Shown: positions 34,644-43,093 of the stretch, one piece after another
Layout of the letters: each line of letters opens with the position of its first letter
Numbering within the stretch: position 1 is the stretch's first letter
NCBI RefSeq assembly: GCF_000178855.1
Contig: NZ_ADVG01000002.1
Location: forward strand, 1,674,001-1,738,000
From: Ktedonobacter racemifer DSM 44963
GTDB taxonomy: Bacteria; Chloroflexota; Ktedonobacteria; Ktedonobacterales; Ktedonobacteraceae
DNA length: 64,000 nucleotides
Direction of reading: 5' to 3'
Program-made: the position numbers and the translations under genes
Notes under the pieces: model-generated
Database searches by the model: none
What the model was told of the DNA's origin: nothing
Seen by the model: only the letters and a program-made list of their open reading frames with translations

Positions 34644-36142
34644 ACCTAAGTTTCGCCCAAATTGACGACAGTCCAGCGAGCCAGTGCAGAGCTTGCAAAA
34701 AGCAGAGCGATACTCCATAGCTAATGAAGGAACAAAGGAGCTTTCATTAGAAAAAGGAGTATCACCATGAACGAGTCTATCACAACAACAACGAACCATT
34801 TCACTGGATGCGCCATCCTGGCCGCCATAGGAGCCAAATTGCAGCAATTGGATGTCTTGAGCCCGATCCGCAAGAGAGTGCAGATCAGGCAGAAAACCAT
34901 CAAGCATACGCCTCTCGACAAGCTGATGGATGCGTTTATCAGTCTGTTGGCTGGAGCCCATGGACTGGTAGAAATCAACAGTCGGCTGCGAGCCGATCCG
35001 GGCTTGCAACGAGCCTTCGGTCGAACCTCTTGTGCTGAGCAGTCGGTGGTGCAAGAGACGCTTTCTGCCTGTGCTGAGGAAAATGTCCTTCAGTTGCATC
35101 AGGCGCTCGATGAGATCTACCGCGCTCAGAGCCAAGGCTTTCATCATGACTATCAGGCCGCTTTTCAACTCTTGGACGTGGACCTGACGGGCATGCCTTG
35201 TGGACCAAAAGCGGCGTTTGCCACGCGCGGCTATTTTGCAGGACTCTATCATCGCCGAGGGCGGCAATTGGGTCGTGTGCTGGCGACCCAGTATGAAGAA
35301 GTCGTGGTCGATCAGCTTTTTGCAGGCAATGTCCAACTGATCAAGGCTCTGCAACCGCTGGTAGAGACTGCTGAGACGACCTTGCAATTGGACGATGCCA
35401 AACGCAGACGGACCATTATCCGTGTCGATGCAGGTGCGGGAACCGAGGACGACCTCAATTGGCTGCTCTCCCGAGGCTACGAGGTCATGGCGAAAGAATA
35501 CTCGGGACGACGTATCACGCGACTGTCTCAAACGGTCAAGGAATGGGTCCAGGACCCCACCTGGTCGGAACGTTCCTTTGGCTGGGTGAGCGAGGAAGCC
35601 GCTGGCTACGTCCGTCCCATGCGACGTATTGCGGTACGCTGTCGCAGAAGAGATGGCACATTTGCTTATGGCATTCTGATGTGTTCGCTCTCGATTGAGC
35701 AGGTTCTTCCCCTTCTGGGATGGGAGGCATCGCAAGCGGCTGATCCCACGGCGGTGCTCTTGGCCTATGTGACCTTTTATGATCAGCGTGGTGGAGGCAT
35801 CGAAACCTCCTTCAAGGGTGATAAACAGGGATTGGGACTGACGAAACGCAATAAGAAGCGCTTTGAGGCGCAGTACATGCTGGCGCTGCTCGGCTCACTG
35901 GCTCACAACGTGGTGGTCTGGGCACGTCGCTGGCTGAACAGCCCAAAAATCCATCGTTATGGCATCTTGCGTATGGTGCGTGATGTCTTTCATGTCAGCG
36001 GTTTGCTCCGTTTCAATGCGTTGCATCAGGTGGTTGAGATCGAGCTCAATCAGGACGCTCCCCTGGCTCACTCACTCCTCTATCCCTTGCAGGAGCTGCT
36101 TGCTCCCTTCCAGATTGTTGTTATTTTGGGCGAAACTTAGGT
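34644..36142 (+). mobile_element. Complete insertion sequence, DDE type, with 5-bp target duplication
   Basis: 1499 bp. Terminal inverted repeats begin ACCTAAGTTTCGCCCAAA; about 25 of the first 30 bases match. The element is flanked by the direct duplication ACTCT (34639-34643 and 36143-36147). One transposase gene fills it and its stop codon lies inside the right repeat. A 5-bp duplication fits the IS1380 or related IS4-superfamily groups. The intact ends and duplication indicate a recent insertion. Confidence 0.93.
34767..36140 (+). CDS. DDE transposase, IS1380/IS4-like
   Basis: 457-residue transposase that cuts and joins the ends of its element. The RNase-H-like catalytic residues appear to be Asp139 (or Asp137) in FQLLDVDLTGMPCG, Asp221 in IIRVDAGAG, and Glu346 in the signature YDQRGGGIETSFKGDKQGLG, a Y-R-E-K pattern as in IS4-superfamily enzymes. 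The frame is intact with no frameshift. AAGGAG lies eight bases before the start. Its target duplication (5 bp) differs from that of the MITE at 9869 (10 bp), so it is probably not the enzyme that moved the MITE. Confidence 0.92.
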   Translation: MNESITTTTNHFTGCAILAAIGAKLQQLDVLSPIRKRVQIRQKTIKHTPLDKLMDAFISLLAGAHGLVEINSRLRADPGLQRAFGRTSCAEQSVVQETLSACAEENVLQLHQALDEIYRAQSQGFHHDYQAAFQLLDVDLTGMPCGPKAAFATRGYFAGLYHRRGRQLGRVLATQYEEVVVDQLFAGNVQLIKALQPLVETAETTLQLDDAKRRRTIIRVDAGAGTEDDLNWLLSRGYEVMAKEYSGRRITRLSQTVKEWVQDPTWSERSFGWVSEEAAGYVRPMRRIAVRCRRRDGTFAYGILMCSLSIEQVLPLLGWEASQAADPTAVLLAYVTFYDQRGGGIETSFKGDKQGLGLTKRNKKRFEAQYMLALLGSLAHNVVVWARRWLNSPKIHRYGILRMVRDVFHVSGLLRFNALHQVVEIELNQDAPLAHSLLYPLQELLAPFQIVVILGET

Positions 36143-36217
36143 ACTCTAAACAAACCATACAAGCGTGTTTTCTCTACTCGCTTCACATAGATTCGTTGTC
36201 AAGGAGTTGTTTTATCT

Positions 36218-37336
36218 ATGCATATAGCTGAAGAAGCTACGCTGACGCCTGGTCAAGAGAGCAGCATTCCCCCCCTTTTCCGTCCCTTTCAGCTTCGTGG
36301 CATCACGCTGCGCAACCGTGTCATGGTCGCGCCTATGTGCCAGTACTCGGCTGAAGATGGCTTCGCCAATGACTGGCACCTCGTCAATCTGGGCAGCTTT
36401 GCCGTTGGAGGGGCCGCACTGGTTATGACGGAGGCAGCCGCAGTCGAGGCGCGGGGACGTATCTCGCCCCAGGATCTGGGTATTTATCGCGACGAGCATA
36501 TCGCGCCCCTGGCACGCATTACCCGCTTTATCAAAGAGCAGGGAGCCTCGCCGGCGATCCAGTTAGCTCATGCGGGTAGAAAAGCAAGCACCTATCGTCC
36601 ATGGAGCGGAAGCGGCGAGCTGGCCTCAGAAGATGGCCGCTGGCAAACCATCGGCCCCAGCGCGGTACGCTTCTCTGAGAACTATCCTCTTCCTCAGGAG
36701 TTGACACACGAAGAGATCCAGCAGGTCGTCACCAGCTTTAAGATCGCTGCCGAGCGCGCCTTAAAGGCGGGATTTGAGATCGTCGAGATCCACGGTGCTC
36801 ATGGCTATCTTGCCCACGAGTTCCTATCACCTCTCTCCAATAAACGCACGGATGAGTATGGTGGCTCGCTAGAGAACCGCATGCGCTTCCTACTCGAGGT
36901 CACTGATGCCATACGCCAGGTCTGGCCTGAGCACCTGCCGTTGCTCGTGCGCCTCTCCGCCAGCGACTGGACCGAGGGTGGACTCACCATTGAGGAGACA
37001 GTTGAGATCTCCAGGGCACTCAAAGCGCATGGTGTTGACTTAGTAGACGTCTCCTCTGGCGGCAATGCCCTGGCAAAGATTCCGCTCAAGCCAGGCTACC
37101 AGATCCCCTTCGCCGAGCAAGTACGGCGCGAGGCTGGCGTTCCCACCGCCGCTGTTGGCTTAATTACAGAGCCTACACATGCCAATGAGGTTGTAGCCAG
37201 CGGCGAGGCGGATGTGATCGCCCTGGCGCGTGAGTTGCTACGCGATCCTCACTGGCCGCTGCGCGCCGCGCATGAGCTGGGCCATGATATCGCCTGGCCT
37301 CGCCAGTATGAGCGCGCCAAGCTCCCCCTCAAATAG
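36218..37336 (+). CDS. NADH:flavin oxidoreductase, Old Yellow Enzyme family (YqjM/NamA-like)
   Basis: FMN-dependent ene-reductase of 372 residues, TIM barrel. Motifs: PFQLRGITLRNRVMVAPMCQ with the Cys that distinguishes the YqjM class, QLAHAGRKAS, VEIHGAHGYLAHEFLSPLSN with the substrate-binding His pair (H-G-A-H), KRTDEYGGSLENRMRF, and GEADVIALARELLRDPHWPL near the C-terminus. These enzymes reduce activated C=C bonds with NAD(P)H, often for detoxification. The start has CAAGGAG about twelve bases upstream. It directly follows the insertion sequence, so part of its natural promoter may have been displaced. Confidence 0.94.
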   Translation: MHIAEEATLTPGQESSIPPLFRPFQLRGITLRNRVMVAPMCQYSAEDGFANDWHLVNLGSFAVGGAALVMTEAAAVEARGRISPQDLGIYRDEHIAPLARITRFIKEQGASPAIQLAHAGRKASTYRPWSGSGELASEDGRWQTIGPSAVRFSENYPLPQELTHEEIQQVVTSFKIAAERALKAGFEIVEIHGAHGYLAHEFLSPLSNKRTDEYGGSLENRMRFLLEVTDAIRQVWPEHLPLLVRLSASDWTEGGLTIEETVEISRALKAHGVDLVDVSSGGNALAKIPLKPGYQIPFAEQVRREAGVPTAAVGLITEPTHANEVVASGEADVIALARELLRDPHWPLRAAHELGHDIAWPRQYERAKLPLK

Positions 37337-37646
37337 TGTCATTTATCGGGAGAAAAACACGGTTTTCCAGATAATCTGCCACGAGGCCCTGCGCGTTCAG
37401 CGAATCGGCTTCTCTCATAATATGGCGTAGCATCGCAAAGAACGCTCTTGCTGTTTCCCATTTCTCTTCACGTGTCAGATTCCGCAACACGTTCGCCAAG
37501 ATATTTGGAGAATGCGCCAAGAAATGCCTGAAAAAGGTTGATTTGCTGAGGTAAAGCAGACCCACCATATCCTGCGGCATCGAGGCTCAAACACAGGTCA
37601 ACAGGCCGGACCAGATGGCCGCCAGACGAGAGGAAGAGAGACTGCA
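37337..37646. other. Intergenic region, possible small ORF on the minus strand
   Basis: 310 bp between two plus-strand genes. A minus-strand frame (37329-37580, 83 codons, with LAHSPNILANVLRNLTREEK) has protein-like composition but no ribosome site and overlaps the oxidoreductase end; it may be a gene remnant. No hairpin is seen here, unlike most gene ends in the window. Confidence 0.3.
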
Positions 37647-38675
37647 ATGGAAATGTCAACCCAAACCGCCCTGGTATTCGCCGCTCAGGCGGGCGATCAG
37701 AATGCGTTCGAGGCGTTGGTGAGCGCATACCGGCGCGAGCTGCTTGTGCATTGTTATCAGATGCTGGGCTCATTCCATGACGCCGAAGATCTGGTGCAAG
37801 AAACCCTGCTACGCGCCTGGGAGAAACGCACCACCCTCACGAGTCCGGCATCATACCGGGCCTGGTTGTACCGTATCGCCACCAATCTCTGCCTGAATCG
37901 GCTCAGGAGTGCTCCTCGACGATCTCTGCCCACACAGACACACCCGGGGAGTGATCCCAATAGTCCCTCCCCGCAACGAGTGCGGGAGCCAATCTGGCTT
38001 GAGCCATTCCCTGATGATCTGGAAGCCTCTCAGCACAGTGATCCGCAAGACCGAGCGGAGAGGAACGAACGAACCACCCTGGCTTTTCTGGTGGCGCTGC
38101 AGCGCTTAACGCCAGCGCAGCGGGCCATTCTTCTCTTGCGCGAGGTGTTGGAATGGCCCGCCAGCGAGGTGGCCGAATGGCTCAACCTCTCGGTCGCCGC
38201 TGTCAATTCCGGTCTCCAGCGGGCCCGACGCGCTTTGCAGGAGTGCAACAGCCCCTCAGAGAAAGAGACCGCTCTCCCAATCCCTCAATTCCAATCCCTG
38301 CTTGACCGCTATGTGACGTCCTGGGAGCAGGCGGACATCCCTGGCTTGGTGGCGCTGTTGCGAGAGGACGCCTGGTTCACCATGCCGCCGCTTCCCGTCT
38401 GGCTCCAGGGACGAGCAGCCATCGCCACAGAACTCTCGACAAGGATCCGCGTGCCTGGAAGGCACTGGCGCCTGCTTCCGACACGCGCCAATGGCAGCCC
38501 GGCTTTCGGGCTCTACCGGCAGGAGGCCCAGGCCGACAGCTATCAGCTCTTTGGTCTGATGGTGCTGGGTGTGGTGGAAGGGCAGATCGCAAACATGGTC
38601 ACGTTCCTGGAACTGTCCAGCTTCTCGTCCTTCGCCCTGCCGCCCACCCTTCCATACGTGAGAGAGCATATCTAG
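37647..38675 (+). CDS. ECF sigma factor with C-terminal SnoaL-like domain (SigX5/SigG type)
   Basis: 342 residues. Sigma region 2 spans about 10-80 (FEALVSAYRRELLVHCYQML, GSFHDAEDLVQETLLRAWEK, YRAWLYRIATNLCLNRLRSA). A Pro/Ser/Asp-rich spacer follows, then region 4 at about 145-200 (ALQRLTPAQRAILLLREVLE, ASEVAEWLNLSVAAVNSGLQ). The last 130 residues are a SnoaL/NTF2-like fold (LLDRYVTSWEQADIPGLVAL, REDAWFTMPPLPVWLQGRAA). In this ECF subgroup the fused domain, rather than a separate anti-sigma, is thought to modulate activity. No anti-sigma gene is adjacent. Targets may include its neighbours; this is not shown. Confidence 0.92.
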   Translation: MEMSTQTALVFAAQAGDQNAFEALVSAYRRELLVHCYQMLGSFHDAEDLVQETLLRAWEKRTTLTSPASYRAWLYRIATNLCLNRLRSAPRRSLPTQTHPGSDPNSPSPQRVREPIWLEPFPDDLEASQHSDPQDRAERNERTTLAFLVALQRLTPAQRAILLLREVLEWPASEVAEWLNLSVAAVNSGLQRARRALQECNSPSEKETALPIPQFQSLLDRYVTSWEQADIPGLVALLREDAWFTMPPLPVWLQGRAAIATELSTRIRVPGRHWRLLPTRANGSPAFGLYRQEAQADSYQLFGLMVLGVVEGQIANMVTFLELSSFSSFALPPTLPYVREHI

Positions 38676-38709
38676 CCCAGGGAGGGCTAGGTATGCTCTC
38701 TCACGTATG
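38653..38709. terminator. 26-bp stem-loop overlapping the sigma-factor stop
   Basis: Arms 38653-38678 and 38684-38709 with one G-T mismatch (G-U in RNA) and a 5-base loop. It overlaps the last codons of the sigma gene, between convergent genes. Confidence 0.75.
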
Positions 38710-38887
38710 ACGATAGTACCTGGCGCTTCTTTCACCCCAGGGCAATCATACATATCGACTGTATGGCTTGCTGGTTCTGGTGCCAGAAGCTCTTCACTAC
38801 TTTGATGCAGCGTTGCCAGCAGGCCATGCATCGTTTCTGCCGACCCGATGATCGAGGTACGCCGGAATGAAGCTCCGGACAATGACG

Positions 38888-39679
38888 CTAGTCATCCAGG
38901 CTGCCCATGGTCAAATTGACGGTAGTTCCCGTCATCCCGCTCGCCTTATCGGACGCCATGAAGACCGCCATGTTTGCCATCTCCTCGAGCGTCATGACCC
39001 GTCGCGGGTGGGTCGTGCTGGCGAGGTACCCCTGGAACTGTTCCCAGGTCATGCCCGATGCCTTGGCATCGAAGGCTTCCTTCATCCTGTTTGTCTCCGG
39101 CATGCCGTGTGGCCGCAGACCGACCACGCGAATGCCCTGAGGTGCGAGCTCGGCGGATAGATCTCGAGTGAGTGCCTCCTTGGCGGCCTGCGCCGAACCG
39201 TAGCCTCCGTTCAATCGGGAGCCCATCCGTGAGGGGAGTGCGGTAACGGTCATGATCACCCCCGATTTATTCGGGATCATGTGCCTTGCGGCCTGGCGTG
39301 CGGTCAGGAAGTACGACGTCGTGTAGGTCGTGATCGGCAGGGAGAACTGCCTGGCATCCAGCTCGGCCAGAGGGACACCCAGAATCTTCGTATCCGGGAT
39401 GCCGACCGCGTTGAACGAGATGTCAACGCTACCGGCCGAAGCCTCCATGTCGCTGAGATGCTTATCTATGGCAGCTTCGTCGAGCGCATCGACTTGTGCC
39501 GCTTCGGCTTTACCCCCAGCGGCTCTGATTTCATCGGCCACCGATTCCACCTCTTTAAGGTCGCGTCCAGTCAAGAAGACCGTGGCACCCTCGCAGGCAA
39601 AGGCGCGAGCAACAGCACCGCCAATAGCTCCACCAGCCCCGTAGATAACCGCATTTTTATTCGAAAGTAACGCTCCCAT
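38888..39679 (-). CDS. Short-chain dehydrogenase/reductase family protein, atypical active site
   Basis: 263-residue Rossmann-fold oxidoreductase. Cofactor binding is seen in NAVIYGAGGAIGGAVARAFA, followed by VFLTGRDLKEV and VDISFNAVG (the NAG motif reads NAV). The catalytic segment, usually YxxxK, reads GGYGSAQAAKEALTRDLSAE: the Tyr is present but the Lys position is Gln. The C-terminal part (GIRVVGLRPHGMPETNRMKE) is normal. The enzyme may use an altered mechanism or have lost activity. GGAGAG lies upstream of the start. It is convergent with the sigma-factor gene. Substrate unknown. Confidence 0.85.
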   Translation of the reverse strand: MGALLSNKNAVIYGAGGAIGGAVARAFACEGATVFLTGRDLKEVESVADEIRAAGGKAEAAQVDALDEAAIDKHLSDMEASAGSVDISFNAVGIPDTKILGVPLAELDARQFSLPITTYTTSYFLTARQAARHMIPNKSGVIMTVTALPSRMGSRLNGGYGSAQAAKEALTRDLSAELAPQGIRVVGLRPHGMPETNRMKEAFDAKASGMTWEQFQGYLASTTHPRRVMTLEEMANMAVFMASDKASGMTGTTVNLTMGSLDD

Positions 39680-39766
39680 TTTTCTCTCCTTTTTTCATTT
39701 CGCTCATAGATGTGATTTGGGCGAAGATATGCGCCGGAAAAACCGGCATTGGCTCATCGTGTGTCC

Positions 39767-40315
39767 CTACCTCCCTTCAGATTGTGGTTCATAGGTGAGC
39801 GTGACAATGCCTGTCGAGAAGCTCTTGGCCGCAACGAACCTCAATTTGGCGTTTTCGTCCTCCCGGAAGAACTGCCTCCCGTGACCCAGAACCAGCGGAT
39901 GGACCGAGAGATCCAGCACATCGAGCAAGTGGTGCTTGAGCAGCGTTTCACCAAGAAGACCATGACCAAAGATGAGCAGATTGCCTCCTTCCTGCTGCTT
40001 GAGCCGGCTCACCTCAGCCACCACATCGCCTCGAACGAGGGTCGAGTTGTTCCATGCGGCTGTTTCCAATGTCGAGGAAAACACATATTTCGGGATCGCA
40101 TTGAGCCTCTCTGCCCACAGATGGGTGCTTCCGGGCCATATCTTTACCCAACTCTCGTAGGTATTGCGCCCCATTAAGATTGCGTCACTGGAGAGCAGAA
40201 GACCCAATCCGTCCCCCAGATACGTCTCGTCCTGGTACGCAAAAAACTCCGAGAAGTTTGTTCCTGCGAAAACGCCGTCTACTGAGATCAGGGTAGATTC
40301 GATAATTTTGCGCAT
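39767..40315 (-). CDS. RibD C-terminal/dihydrofolate reductase family protein
   Basis: 182-residue predicted NADPH-dependent reductase. Visible family stretches are RKIIESTLISVDGVFAG, SSDAILMGRNTYESWVKIWP, KYVFSSTLE, LLIFGHGLLGETLLKHHLLD and LSVHPLVLGHGRQFFRE. These match the small stand-alone RibD-C proteins such as YwjB/YyaP, distinct from true dihydrofolate reductase. Their natural substrates are mostly unknown. AAAGGAC precedes the start. It lies 87 bp from the SDR gene on the same strand, and the two may be co-transcribed. Confidence 0.88.
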   Translation of the reverse strand: MRKIIESTLISVDGVFAGTNFSEFFAYQDETYLGDGLGLLLSSDAILMGRNTYESWVKIWPGSTHLWAERLNAIPKYVFSSTLETAAWNNSTLVRGDVVAEVSRLKQQEGGNLLIFGHGLLGETLLKHHLLDVLDLSVHPLVLGHGRQFFREDENAKLRFVAAKSFSTGIVTLTYEPQSEGR

Positions 40316-40987
40316 AAGATGGTGTCCTTTCGACTTTCGCTTCCTTCATCCAGGCACCTCGCGCCTGGGTGAAGATGACGGTTACTATGAGATCGATCAC
40401 TTTTCATGTTTTTGATAACTTGATAACCTTAGAATCGCTGCCAATTAGTAATCAAAAAAGTCATCGCTTTTGCTTGTCCTTGATTGATTTTCCAATCAGG
40501 CCAAGCCACCCTTCCATCTGGTTCAGAATGGAGAAGGATTGTCAAACAAGCGACCACTTTCCAATTTTAATAATTGATGCCCTTTTCAAGTATCGTAAAC
40601 ACTTTTCACTCATAGGACGGCGAATTGATCCCAAACTCATCGCGAGAGCAGAAGGCAATGTCGTTTGGCTCATTTTCTTGCCGAAAGGGGCTTTTATCTG
40701 TCGCAAGTCAAAACTGGCGAAGATATCGTCAAACTGGGATTCGGGCGAAGTTATGCTTACAGAAACTCACGCTGCTTCGGAAGCGGTTTTCGAGAGAGGC
40801 GCGCCATTTTATGAGAGAAAGACTGGCCATTTCACCGCCTCTGAACAGAAGTGAATAGATGAAGTAAGATGCCACGCCAATTTATCTGAGAGGTCAACAG
40901 GCATGAAGGCGCCTCTCAAGCCAATGTGGACAAATTAGCTGGCACAAACGCGCGAGATATCGAAGAAACGACAAATAGCCTGTGGGT
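40316..40987. other. AT-richer intergenic region, doubtful ORF
   Basis: About 670 bp between divergent genes. A plus-strand frame (40369-40854, 161 codons) is open but its product resembles nothing recognised, has no ribosome site and starts inside the leader of the reductase gene. Base composition is poorer in GC than the flanks, which may mean imported or decayed DNA. The perfect stem-loop at 40988-41055 follows it. Confidence 0.35.
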
Positions 40988-41055
40988 CATAGAAATGGAT
41001 GATGAAGGCGATTGCAGACAATGGCCCGCAATCGCCTTCATCATCCATTTCTATG
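40988..41055. repeat. 28-bp perfect stem-loop in a divergent interval
   Basis: Arms 40988-41015 and 41028-41055 with a 12-base loop. It ends 46 bp before the acetyltransferase GTG, so it lies in the leader or promoter of that gene rather than behind a recognised gene. Confidence 0.85.
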
Positions 41056-41101
41056 TATAATACCAAGCAGAGAGACGCAACAATGCAAAGGATATTTTCT
41101 C

Positions 41102-41929
41102 GTGAGCGAACACACAATGATTCAAGAGACACCCAAGCCACGCACGCGCCAGAGCCTGGCGCACGATCTGCGCCAGCTAGGTGTACAGCCAAGCATGACA
41201 CTTCTGGTCCATTCCTCCCTTAGCTCGCTTGGCTGGGTCTGTGGCGGGGCTGTGGCGGTCGTACAGGCCTTGATGGACGTCCTGACTAGCGAGGGGACGC
41301 TGGTCATGCCCACCCAGAGCGGTGACCTCTCCGACCCAACCCACTGGCAACGTCCGCCCGTACCTCGCGAATGGTGGCCAATCATTCAGGAGACGATGCC
41401 TGCCTATGATCCACATCTTACCCCCACGCGCGGGATGGGCGCGGTCGTAGAGGTCTTTCGCGCCCACCCTGACACGCTGCGTAGCGCGCACCCCAATGTC
41501 TCCTTCGCGGCCTGGGGAAAGCACGCGGAACGTATTATTGCGCATCACAGCCTGGATTATGGCCTGGGTGAGGGCTCTCCCCTGGCTCGCATGTACGAGT
41601 TAGATGGCTCCATCCTACTCCTAGGAGTAGGCTATGATAGTTGCACAACGCTCCACCTGGCCGAGTATCGCGCCCCCAGCGGGAGTGAGATCGAGCGGGC
41701 CGCGCCCATTATTGAAAATGGCCAGCGGGTCTGGAAAACCTATCGAGATATTGATATCGACTCCGACATCTTTCCCGAGCTGGGAGCGGATTTTGAGCAT
41801 TCAAGAGCTGCTATCATCGGTCAGGTTGGCTCAGCCACGTGCCGCCTCCTACGCCAACGCCCTCTCGTCGATTTCGGCGTCGAATGGCTCATCCACCGAC
41901 GCCAGGCAAACGTCTCTACTGCCGAATAG
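41102..41929 (+). CDS. AAC(3)-family N-acetyltransferase
   Basis: 275-residue acetyl-CoA-dependent enzyme of the aminoglycoside 3-N-acetyltransferase family (Antibiotic_NAT). Visible: LAHDLRQLGVQPSMTLLVHS, SLSSLGWVCGGAVAVVQALM, GTLVMPTQSGDLSDPTHW, TPTRGMGAVVEVFRAHPDTL, the SAHPNVSFAAWG substrate-site segment and LLLGVGYDSCTTLHLAEY. Whether it acetylates aminoglycosides is not certain; many chromosomal members (YokD-like) have other or unknown substrates. The GTG at 41102 has AAAGGA ten bases upstream; the next ATG at 41117 does not. A 22-bp inverted repeat follows it. Confidence 0.9.
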   Translation: MSEHTMIQETPKPRTRQSLAHDLRQLGVQPSMTLLVHSSLSSLGWVCGGAVAVVQALMDVLTSEGTLVMPTQSGDLSDPTHWQRPPVPREWWPIIQETMPAYDPHLTPTRGMGAVVEVFRAHPDTLRSAHPNVSFAAWGKHAERIIAHHSLDYGLGEGSPLARMYELDGSILLLGVGYDSCTTLHLAEYRAPSGSEIERAAPIIENGQRVWKTYRDIDIDSDIFPELGADFEHSRAAIIGQVGSATCRLLRQRPLVDFGVEWLIHRRQANVSTAE

Positions 41930-41950
41930 TTCTAAAAAATATGCAGATGT

Positions 41951-42010
41951 AGGGTCCATGCTGGCATGGACTCTGCGCGAGCAGGAGAAGTCCATGTCAG
42001 CATGGACCCT
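41951..42010. repeat. 22-bp inverted repeat between acetyltransferase and dehydrogenase
   Basis: AGGGTCCATGCTGGCATGGACT (given here in two parts: AGGGTCCATG and CTGGCATGGACT) is repeated inverted at 41989-42010 with one mismatch. The loop is 16 bases. It ends 21 bp before the next start codon, close enough to affect translation of the dehydrogenase or to end the upstream transcript. Confidence 0.75.
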
Positions 42011-42031
42011 AAAAATTAAGGATGGTATTAT

Positions 42032-43030
42032 ATGACAGCTTATCCCCCGATTGTTAGCCGCTTTGGCTTTAGCCAGACCTCATTGGAGAAGTTGCGCGCT
42101 GCGGCACAAACTGATATTCACGTCATAGAGGATAGAGAGGAGTTTAACCGTAGCGTCAAAGACGCCGAAATTATCTGCGGCTTCCTGCCAAAAAACTGGC
42201 GTGAGATGGCGCCAAGGCTTCGCTGGCTCCAGTCACCTGCCGCAGGCATCGATAGCCTGCGCGAGAACAGCATTCTCACCCCCGACAGTGGCGTTCTCGT
42301 CACCACTGGCTCGGGTATTCATGTCACGAATATTAGCGAGTATGTCTTTGGCAGCATGATCATGTTTAATCGAGCCTGGCCTCAACTGGTCGATATGCAG
42401 AGGCGGCATGCCTGGCCGCGCAACATAGAGCTGTATTTCCCCGAAACCTACCAGGTGCCCTTCCGCGAGCGTGAACTCCATGGGCAAACGCTCGCCATCA
42501 TCGGCATGGGCAATATTGGGCGTCGCATCGCCCAGGTCGCGCGCGCCTTTGGCATGCGAGTACTGGCAACCCGCCACTCGGCTAAAGATGGAGAGCAAGA
42601 CCCCGATGTCGATCAGCTCTTCCCCCAGAGCCGTATGCTTGAGGTATTGCAGCAGAGTGACTATGTCGTCATCGCCGTTCCCCTTACTCGGGACACAGAG
42701 AAACTGATCGGCGAGCGCGAGCTACGCGCCATGCAGGCTCATGCCTACCTGGTCAACATCGCCCGTGGCAAAGTCATTGACGAGGAGGTCTTGCTGCGCG
42801 CGCTCCAAGAGGGCTGGATCGCTGGCGCGGGCCTGGATGTCACCGCCACAGAACCCCTGCCCGCCGAAAGCCCACTCTACGATCTTCCCAACGTGATTCT
42901 GACCCCGCATATCTCTGGCGCCACCGAGCATTATGAGGCTCGCCTGGCCGATCTCTTCTCCGACAATCTGCGTCGTTACCGCGCTGGTCAGCCACTGCGC
43001 AACGTCTACGAGCATCAGCGAGGCTATTAG
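42032..43030 (+). CDS. D-2-hydroxyacid dehydrogenase family protein
   Basis: NAD(P)-dependent reductase of 332 residues. The Rossmann motif is IGMGNIGRRIAQVARAFGMR. Catalytic residues are Arg in LVNIARGKVIDEE, Glu in VTATEPLPAESPLYDLPNVI, and His in TPHISGATEHYE. It groups with the CtBP/glyoxylate-reductase-like branch that has a short N-terminal substrate domain (LRWLQSPAAGIDSL). The substrate is probably a 2-oxoacid such as glyoxylate or hydroxypyruvate, but this is not set by the sequence. AAGGA lies upstream. It is convergent with a large membrane protein and closed by a 24-bp hairpin. Confidence 0.92.
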   Translation: MTAYPPIVSRFGFSQTSLEKLRAAAQTDIHVIEDREEFNRSVKDAEIICGFLPKNWREMAPRLRWLQSPAAGIDSLRENSILTPDSGVLVTTGSGIHVTNISEYVFGSMIMFNRAWPQLVDMQRRHAWPRNIELYFPETYQVPFRERELHGQTLAIIGMGNIGRRIAQVARAFGMRVLATRHSAKDGEQDPDVDQLFPQSRMLEVLQQSDYVVIAVPLTRDTEKLIGERELRAMQAHAYLVNIARGKVIDEEVLLRALQEGWIAGAGLDVTATEPLPAESPLYDLPNVILTPHISGATEHYEARLADLFSDNLRRYRAGQPLRNVYEHQRGY

Positions 43031-43080
43031 TAGCATAATGGGTCCTGGCAGCCTGTGGCTGCCAGGACCCATTATGCTAC
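43030..43080. terminator. 24-bp perfect stem-loop between convergent genes
   Basis: Arms 43030-43053 and 43057-43080, loop TGT. It starts at the last base of the dehydrogenase stop codon and ends 13 bp before the convergent stop. On the minus strand its tip (CTGGCAGCC and GGCTGCCAG) matches those at 16666 and 59536. Confidence 0.82.
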
Positions 43081-43093
43081 CTGCCCAGTAGGC

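Noticed and set aside
34626..35735. Open frame of 369 codons on the minus strand within the insertion sequence
   Set aside because: Antisense to the transposase and crossing the left terminal repeat; no family features.
37329..37580. Minus-strand frame of 83 codons between the Old Yellow Enzyme and the sigma factor
   Set aside because: Protein-like composition but no ribosome site, overlap with the end of the neighbouring gene and no recognised family.
38256..38882. Minus-strand frame of 208 codons overlapping the sigma-factor gene
   Set aside because: Mostly antisense to the SnoaL-like domain and running through the 38653-38709 hairpin. A remnant of a gene in 38710-38880 cannot be excluded but is not supported.
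40369..40854. Plus-strand frame of 161 codons
   Set aside because: No start signal, no family, and it begins inside the leader of a divergent gene. Kept only as a note in the intergenic entry.
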